From Thermoplasmatota archaeon (GTDB taxonomy: Archaea > Thermoplasmatota > JAKEGO01), in contig JANQNK010000013.1 of the NCBI GenBank assembly GCA_028279595.1, positions 53,682 through 117,681 on the forward strand: DNA of 64,000 bases, written 5' to 3'. The first letter of the stretch is position 1; each line of letters begins with the position of its first letter. Both the position numbers and the translations under genes were made by a program. The notes under the pieces were generated by a model. It made no database searches. It was given only the letters and a program-made list of their open reading frames with translations, and was not told where the DNA came from. Positions 60,201-64,000 of the stretch are shown piece by piece.

Positions 60201-60869
60201 GTCGTCCGAGTTGGAGAACATGTGAATGCCATTGCCGTCGTTGTCAAGGGCCTCCAAGTCCCTGATCGTGTTCCCCGTGCTCTCCTCGAGACTGATGCCA
60301 TGCTGGTCGTTGTACGAGTAGGAACCCTCGCGGATAGTGATATCCTTGCTAGTTCCCAGGTAGATGCCGTCCTGATCGTTGTACTCGGAGGTACAGTCGT
60401 ACATGGTAATGTTGTTCGAGGTAAGGATCCAGATCCCGATATTGGAGTCCGCTATGTCAAGCCTGGTGAGGTCGACCCAATCGGGTCCAGCGATATGGAC
60501 CCCGTGGCTCGCGTTGACGATGGATATCTCGATGATCTCCGCGTAATCCTCGGTGACCTCGAAACCGTAGGAGGAGCCAGGATCTACGGTCACACTGCCG
60601 TTGCCGGTGATCGTGACGGTCTGGTTGACCTCTACGGATTCGTTGTATGTACCATTGGCGATGAAGATCTCGTCGGCGACATATGCGCCGTAGACGGCCT
60701 CCTGGATGGAATCGTAGGGGTGGGCGGCCGTACCGTCCTGTGAAGGATCGGCGGAGTTGGTCCAATCGACATAGATCGTCTTCGCTCCAACGCTCGCTAC
60801 CGCCAAGAGCGAGAACAGAAAGATGACAAAGAATACAAACACTTGCGTCCTACCCGGCCAACCCCTCAC
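54231..60869 (-). CDS. Giant beta-helix cell-surface protein with PKD domain, TM and charged tail
   Basis: A 2212-residue exported protein. The signal peptide (about 1-29) is followed by a YVDWTNSADPSQDGTAAHPYDSIQEAV start typical of pectate-lyase-like beta-helix proteins. About 1700 residues of PbH1 repeats follow in at least two blocks, many with GTGLNATG, VSGTGCTLSEVTV and LYNNLTSGSVGISL units. A bridge carries Ig-like (about 1890-1990) and PKD (FLDFGDGSNTGWTTDTYF) domains. The membrane segment is FIIPLFVLIIIIVILAIKVMV. The cytoplasmic tail has ETLEDLIIGLEKHKK and a Lys/Pro/Ser-rich end. No polysaccharide-lyase catalytic residues could be recognised. TATA box near 60898-60910 (minus). First gene of a two-gene operon. 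Confidence 0.92.
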   Translation of the reverse strand: MRGWPGRTQVFVFFVIFLFSLLAVASVGAKTIYVDWTNSADPSQDGTAAHPYDSIQEAVYGAYVADEIFIANGTYNESVEVNQTVTITGNGSVTVDPGSSYGFEVTEDYAEIIEISIVNASHGVHIAGPDWVDLTRLDIADSNIGIWILTSNNITMYDCTSEYNDQDGIYLGTSKDITIREGSYSYNDQHGISLEESTGNTIRDLEALDNDGNGIHMFSNSDDNSVRDCTIKGNARNVNIRSSDDQIIRRCDISEGDGSSLFLYTSRDVDIWDSQTYPGNVTVEVLSELNVYNTSIWRPNVGSDSELIVSNWVIVRVITAPPTSFGISEADVKMMDHWDSSNDTVYSTDHYGGNDDLTDLDGWSERVLVLTREYDGSDLTVHNHTFDVHYFGWTNSTAESNITMGSVNLGTGSPQIIVNASTEVVFQYPLVVYYGDVTVNSVTNWTSLSVIVFGNLTIDPTGYLTLTNTQLWIASNGTANHIEVKGGGTLAILDGDGNAGTMNDASVISPLGNGTFTGLPVDIEPNLRFWARSNSELIARNSILAGLGVAGDAIGDKGLLVETDDATFVDMNFSYCRIGINLNLIDSVQIVRCTFYSCDIGVLSTSSTNIGFEDSTFKSGGTGIDGFRTTNLTITGSVFEDMDTGAILTNSSVSIDMTEFDGTGTGLNATGSLRSLDVMRSTFANGGAFAWVKGEHPAPYETSFINLSLINSSTGLHADGSVRVTAAELEIDSCGVGIELWNLNKRPVLENITIDGTLAETGISMVDIPRGNITNLTLISLVDGLDLDNCTNMIIRNVDSLGCYRVVNTVDGSSISITDADLELGGVLGSMGIVTDSTSDVTLVGIDMTDGETGISMTGGSGAVLTGINTSGTTNGLLVSGTAGLELNASGFDDGDVGMSVSGTGCTLSEVTVNDMEDAVSVGGSGSTLEMCTITYFGTGIVASGTGHTLIYNNLTSGSVGISLDGLSNSDLTENTIEECERGIEFIRSYGNDLDDNNIDKHDDNYAFFFGDNGLYNSIGRSNRVNGAKTSFYYDHQWSISLSSLIIDEPLISNVGQVAFVNCSSDIVFQYSNITGGDAGLYALNTVDLHIIDTDFSDNVIGVSIDNCSDIEINYTNIWYSDKGIAIDGSNRIVVGANGTIRKCGRGIEIFDSVSVRIADAIRVEDSTVGIYAYNATKLRFEGTSTQRTWVKNAVTGMRIVASSGTIFEHGVVKDSTTGISLGQCTDTELGSIELVGCDVGVVSIGGSGLSTAVNDAPVFESCGVGLELDDPDMTIIEMATFSGCDYGIDLDGGEDVLISRCEFDSNGMALIASQANGLMLHDSTIEGTGDGFLIKDSSFVSVNGSSRTGGSNLLRFEGVNSSIVADTRIENVDSGIELDGTTEIKLKDITAVYTSTSPIGAPISGDIAFHVIDSVNVTIAEVTIDRYDGGIHISGGGPVLVRDSTVSNAGYRGISTDDTGATIEDVMLNGCDIGIYSYMSTLTILDAYLGGGNTGISGDETEMTGSSITVSDHSSSGLWFEGSLATLSDLTVSESGLGLGAADGSYLQVSNADLNNNSEGIQLSFSDINITATILKDNRVGLGFLNSTAGVMNITLLSLETDMMITNSTASLIQVSLLSDGITGIETEDSSVYGRNIAASGLIACMVSDGGSLILRNVNLSADGTAVDATKTALDLDRCTLSGAEDGLLVSGGTLKMLNTDLVDSGAGVDIRGGEVKTFRYNSITGCDVAIDVTSAVMPHIVGLEFADNDLDLSMFDAGVVVVTDTSFDTWDLEDTSVEVRNYLRVRIISQSTGYGMGTGEVRIWDDGGGGDIYATPYFNGTNSTTGKSGYTDEVLARSATYTASGVTFFTTGVELKMPGWFMKDYGVNMNVSHTETYTYGMATFQTIKYVDGRDQTGLIGTKLKKQLEVVVQDDKSGEMEGIAVAWEIISPNSTDAKISPKEGLSDVNGSVRCNVTLPSTASNLTIIAYLKLDDIKNVTFDLVAEDIEFDLVISTSGIIYIGDDVVFVVDTDLNGAQYFLDFGDGSNTGWTTDTYFTHSYKAGMFMPSLQVMTNTGLISNPVTENVRVQEPEVVIQQEEGDKTDATQFIIPLFVLIIIIVILAIKVMVPDLGKGLMDRKPRIKRAKKDVDFDDSEEFELMPEEPEKEKPAAAAPKKGGETLEDLIIGLEKHKKGDEKEGKKSSFFSKEQPKKPEPAKEPPASKSKNGGKK

Positions 60870-61175
60870 GTAACCACCGTCACCGACATTGATATGAATC
60901 TATATAAAAACTACCGTAAACAGTACTAACGAGTTAAAGAGAGGGTGATTTCGATATATCATCCTATCCGCCTTGTCACGTTCTTCGGATCGAGAGGCTT
61001 CTCTCATTGCCCATGGGATCCTGAATGGTGAGAAATTAATGGAATTAGTGAAATTTCTTCATGAATAATTATCATATTTGCCATATCGGTGAATAAAGTA
61101 TATATATTTCGGAGTACATAGTAATACTATGTGCTTTGCACAATGATGTGCTTTGCATAATATGGAGGCATGAAA
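60870..61175 (+). promoter_or_regulatory. Divergent promoter region with operator-like palindrome and repeats
   Basis: AT-rich and free of genes. The plus-strand TATA stretch lies at about 61098-61108 (GTATATATATT). A 17-base perfect palindrome ACATAGTAATACTATGT sits at 61116-61132, where transcription should begin. Two direct repeats ATGTGCTTTGCA (61129-61140 and 61146-61157) lie in the leader, 17 bp apart. GGAGG (61164-61168) is the ribosome-binding site; its spacing favours ATG 61176 over ATG 61170. The layout suggests repression at the start site. Confidence 0.55.
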
Positions 61176-62156
61176 ATGAGAGGCGCGAAATATGCGGGTT
61201 TCCTGGCGGTCCTCATGGCTATCATGATACTCGGGGCGATACCTGCCGTGGCAGTGCGATCCGAGGACACCGGGGCGAGGGAAGGCGAAGAGAAGGACGA
61301 GAGGGTCAACGACAGGGTCGAGAGCGACGACAGCAACGATGTTCGGGTGGCGCGTAGACCAATCAAGATAGTCCGGGGCAAGTTCATCGGACCCATAACG
61401 GACGAGGATGGCGCGGAGAACGGGAGGATATTCGGATTATATACCCTCTACATGACAGCGGACGGGTCGACGAAGGGTCGTTTCCTGGCGCGCTGGAAGT
61501 ACAACGACATCAAGGGCAAGGCGATGGGGGTCATGAGGAACGGCGAACTCAAGGGTCGCTGGACCGAACTTCCCCAGAGGCCGACCCTGGACGCGGCGAA
61601 CGACGAGCCCACCGATGCCGACGAGAACGAGGTCTGCATCCACTACGGCACCCTGATGGGCAAGTACGAGCTGATGGATGACGGCATCGTCATGCGCGGG
61701 TCCTGGGAGGACAGCGTATCCGGGGAGACTGGATACTTCAAGGCCGAGGAGTACACCCCTGACGAACCGCCCAAGGGCAGGTTCAAGGGAGTTTGGATCT
61801 CCGTCGACACCGAGAACGAGACCCCGGACGTCCGCGGCAAGCTGTACGGGATCTACATCAAGAACCCGAACAGGCCCGGCGGCAGGTTCGCTGGCCGCTG
61901 GACCCTCGGCGACGACGAGAAGGGCACCATTCACGGTCAGTACAGGGGCGGCAACTTCAAGGGAGTCTGGAGGAACGTGAACGGCAATGTCGGTGGATAC
62001 CTCCATGGGACATACGGCGAAGGCACCTTCTCCGGCCGTTGGTTCCACAGGGACGGCACACCCGGCGGCTACCTGAAGGGTGAATACGGCCTCAAGAACG
62101 ACGCTGACGCCTCGGTCGTGGCGACCGAGGACAGACCGGTGGTGGCGGAAGCCTGA
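61176..62156 (+). CDS. Secreted protein with G-x-F-x-G-x-W type beta repeats
   Basis: From ATG 61176 the protein is 326 residues. A signal peptide (AGFLAVLMAIMILGAIPAVAV) is followed by an acidic spacer. Then come beta repeats in which glycine and aromatic residues alternate: GRFLARWKYNDIKG, GELKGRWTE, GRFKGVWIS, GRFAGRWTLGDDEKG, GNFKGVWRN, GGYLHGTYGEG, TFSGRWFHRDG and GGYLKGEYG. This resembles MORN-like or solenoid beta-hairpin repeats. No anchor at the C-terminus. I do not know its function. It has a strong Shine-Dalgarno and an operator-like palindrome at its start, so it is probably tightly controlled. Confidence 0.85.
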   Translation: MRGAKYAGFLAVLMAIMILGAIPAVAVRSEDTGAREGEEKDERVNDRVESDDSNDVRVARRPIKIVRGKFIGPITDEDGAENGRIFGLYTLYMTADGSTKGRFLARWKYNDIKGKAMGVMRNGELKGRWTELPQRPTLDAANDEPTDADENEVCIHYGTLMGKYELMDDGIVMRGSWEDSVSGETGYFKAEEYTPDEPPKGRFKGVWISVDTENETPDVRGKLYGIYIKNPNRPGGRFAGRWTLGDDEKGTIHGQYRGGNFKGVWRNVNGNVGGYLHGTYGEGTFSGRWFHRDGTPGGYLKGEYGLKNDADASVVATEDRPVVAEA

Positions 62157-62264
62157 GACCACAGGGAGGAGGGGTCGGTCCCCTTGCCCCTTCTCCAACC
62201 ATTTAATATAATTCAACTCCAATCATCCCGTGGCCCTTGGGTGGGCCGGGGTGTTCCTTTGAAG

Positions 62265-63410
62265 ATGGTGATCGCGTTGGTGGCCTCGATGCTGCTCCTG
62301 GCGCCCTGGACTGGGTTCGCAGGTTCTGTAAAGATCACTGTAAATGAGAATTCTGACGAAGCCTCGGACATCCATATTTTCACGTTATCTGATGGAAATA
62401 ACGAGATCACGGTCGATTTCCCTACCGTTGAACCCTATCATTCACCCTGGGTCGGGATCTCATTCCAACGACCGTTCGGAATAGTGGATGGTAAACTAAG
62501 GTTCGTCGAAAGTATTGTTAGCATCGTCTTTTACGATATCGTCGCATTCAATGATTCGAACGATAACAAATATCTTGACGAGGGTGAGGAGATCGATGAG
62601 ATCGCATGTATCCGAACGTGGAACATGACCGAGGTCGTCGAGGTGGATCCGGGATCGATGGAACCGACATGGGACGGTGCGTGGTCGTTCTCGATCTCAA
62701 GCGAGGGTGGTCAAAGCCAATCCTTCGAAGAGCTGACCATAGGAGTCATAATTATCAGGGAGACCGGGAAGGTTAGTGCCCCAGTCCCGATCTATGACGT
62801 GGTCAAGGACAACGACAACTCGACCTTCAATGTCCATGACATGAAGACAAAGACCCTGAGGAGTATCAACTACTCGATAGAGATCGACCTCTCTGTGGAT
62901 CAATGGGTGCCTGGAAATGGAACCACCAGCTATACGGCTGGGATCGGATTAACTGTCGGCGACTCCCTGGAAGCGATCGGGGATCACGAAAGCCCATTTC
63001 CCGATCAGAGCCACCTCAGATCATGGCCCCACATTGCAGATGGTATTATTGCCTCTCATTTCCCGATCGAAGGACATGGGCTCAGTTCTCAATACTTCAA
63101 CGGCGTTTCAAGTCAACTTGTATGGTCCGATAGACACAATGGATCGATGGTAAACGATTCCGAGGGCTACGTGAGTTGGTTACTTCCAACAGGTTACGGA
63201 CCTTCGCATATCATGTCCATGGTCGACTTCCTCCCAGAAATCGGATCCGATGGGTTCATTCTGAACCTTCATGTCTATTCACTCCAGGATGTGGAGGAAG
63301 AGGACCCCGACCTCAAGCTCGGGTTCACCTTCTATCTCCCGCTCATCTTCATCACCACATTGGTCTCGGCGACGGTCGTGGTCAACTACTACAGGAGGGA
63401 CATGGAATGA
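62265..63410 (+). CDS. Single-anchor surface protein, unknown
   Basis: From ATG 62265 the protein is 381 residues. The signal peptide is VIALVASMLLLAPWTGFAG. A beta-rich ectodomain of about 320 residues includes FNDSNDNKYLDEGEEID, a calcium-loop-like stretch. One C-terminal membrane segment (LGFTFYLPLIFITTLVSATVVVNYY) ends in RRDME. The TATA-like TTTAATATA at about 62203-62211 fits this start; the open frame reaching 62184 would lie before transcription start. It overlaps the next gene by ATGA. The next gene's visible part has the same kind of domain (EYTDSNRNGLYD), so the two may be paralogues working as a pair. Confidence 0.8.
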   Translation: MVIALVASMLLLAPWTGFAGSVKITVNENSDEASDIHIFTLSDGNNEITVDFPTVEPYHSPWVGISFQRPFGIVDGKLRFVESIVSIVFYDIVAFNDSNDNKYLDEGEEIDEIACIRTWNMTEVVEVDPGSMEPTWDGAWSFSISSEGGQSQSFEELTIGVIIIRETGKVSAPVPIYDVVKDNDNSTFNVHDMKTKTLRSINYSIEIDLSVDQWVPGNGTTSYTAGIGLTVGDSLEAIGDHESPFPDQSHLRSWPHIADGIIASHFPIEGHGLSSQYFNGVSSQLVWSDRHNGSMVNDSEGYVSWLLPTGYGPSHIMSMVDFLPEIGSDGFILNLHVYSLQDVEEEDPDLKLGFTFYLPLIFITTLVSATVVVNYYRRDME

Positions 63411-64000
63411 GGTGTTCAGCCATCCTCATGGTGTTGGTGGTCCTATTGTCCGCTATCGCTCCGGTCGCTGGCGCGCATGGTGCGTCCCAGGTCCAGAGCT
63501 CGGACAATTCGAGCGTCAAGCCACGCCTCGTGAAAGATAACAACGTCGACGGTCGGAACTCGACCTCGGTGGAGATCGGGAGCTCGACCTTCGGTATCCT
63601 GTACGGGACGGAGGGGAGTCCCGGTTTCGTCACCCTCTTCACGAGGACCTCCCGCTATCTCGGCGAGGCGGAGGTCGAGGACAGGGACGGGACATCCCTG
63701 GGGAAGCGTTCGATCAAGGCGCTGTCCTACAGCCAGCACACGATCACACAGCTGGTGGAGTACACCGATTCGAACAGGAACGGATTGTACGATGCCCAGA
63801 GCGTGAGCAATGCGGATGCTTCTGCTGTCAAGAGCGAGAGACGGGTCATGACGGCCGATCTCTCCGTGGCGTGGCATCTCGAGACGGATGAATACGAGGT
63901 CGGGGACACCACCTTCTATCTCTTCACACTTACTGCATGGAACGTTACGGTCCGCGACCGTTCGACAGGAACGGTCCAGGCGAACAAGGTCCTCGGATCG
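63407..64000 (+). CDS. Secreted protein, N-terminal part only (runs off window)
   Basis: 198 codons are visible. The signal peptide is RCSAILMVLVVLLSAIAPVAGAHG. A beta-rich domain follows with LVEYTDSNRNGLYDAQSV, like the FNDSNDNKYLDEGEE part of the upstream protein, and VAWHLETDEYEVGDTTFYLFTLTAWNVTV. ATG 63407 overlaps the upstream stop (ATGA) and is preceded by GGAGGGA at 63394-63400, so the pair is translationally coupled. Function unknown. Confidence 0.8.
   Translation, partial: MRCSAILMVLVVLLSAIAPVAGAHGASQVQSSDNSSVKPRLVKDNNVDGRNSTSVEIGSSTFGILYGTEGSPGFVTLFTRTSRYLGEAEVEDRDGTSLGKRSIKALSYSQHTITQLVEYTDSNRNGLYDAQSVSNADASAVKSERRVMTADLSVAWHLETDEYEVGDTTFYLFTLTAWNVTVRDRSTGTVQANKVLGS

Overview
The window is a 64 kb piece of an archaeal chromosome. 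Starts are preceded by TATA-type promoters, many about 25 bp upstream, which implies leaderless mRNAs. There are archaea-type genes: archaeosine tRNA-guanine transglycosylase, diphthine synthase, a two-TM channel with RCK domains, a group 3b-type [NiFe] hydrogenase and an A1-U72 initiator tRNA. The many very large secreted beta-helix/PKD proteins and the general gene style suggest an uncultured Thermoplasmata-like euryarchaeon (for example the marine benthic group D type). That assignment is inference; no marker gene in the window settles it.

Layout. 0-2 kb: NuoF/NuoE-type NADH-oxidising flavoprotein module (minus strand, cut by the window start). 2.2-7.4 kb: an acidic-tailed membrane protein and a divergent long coiled-coil repeat protein. 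7.4-15.6 kb: housekeeping (tgtA, scpB-purM-dphB, lipoprotein, GT2 glycosyltransferase, a winged-helix gene pair of which one is interrupted, HAD phosphatase). 15.7-29.2 kb: two tandem giant cell-surface proteins. 29.3-31.7 kb: a small membrane zinc-ribbon protein and an LsrF-like thiolase/aldolase plus zinc alcohol dehydrogenase pair. 31.7-36.4 kb: an Lrp-like regulator and an AT-rich secreted subtilase with the look of imported DNA. 36.4-41.3 kb: a hydrogenase operon (fused beta-gamma subunit, small subunit, large subunit) and its maturation endopeptidase. 41.5-43.3 kb: a short Nep1-like protein, tRNA-Gly with structured elements, endonuclease IV. 43.5-49.8 kb: PQQ-propeller surface protein, channel/RCK pair, cis-prenyltransferase, RadC. 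49.9-52.1 kb: tRNA-Cys with two structured elements, a small membrane protein, a Gfo/Idh oxidoreductase, a small winged-helix protein, initiator tRNA-Met. 52.1-64 kb: a second surface-protein operon and a run of secreted proteins.

Most notable discovery: a family of about 120-170 nt structured elements placed in tandem directly downstream of two different tRNA genes (tRNA-Gly at 42.3 kb, tRNA-Cys at 49.9 kb). Each element has paired ends that mimic the neighbouring tRNA's 3' end, and three internal hairpins whose sizes are conserved while their sequences change in a compensating way. The copy next to the tRNA is the best preserved and the outer copy the more decayed. They look like either a miniature mobile element that uses tRNA 3' ends as target, or a cloverleaf-like RNA family co-transcribed with tRNAs. 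I do not recognise a described family.

Together the genes suggest an anaerobic, surface-exposed heterotroph that degrades proteins outside the cell and disposes of reductant through NAD(P)-linked hydrogenase and NuoEF-type modules. This metabolic picture is inferred from gene families only.
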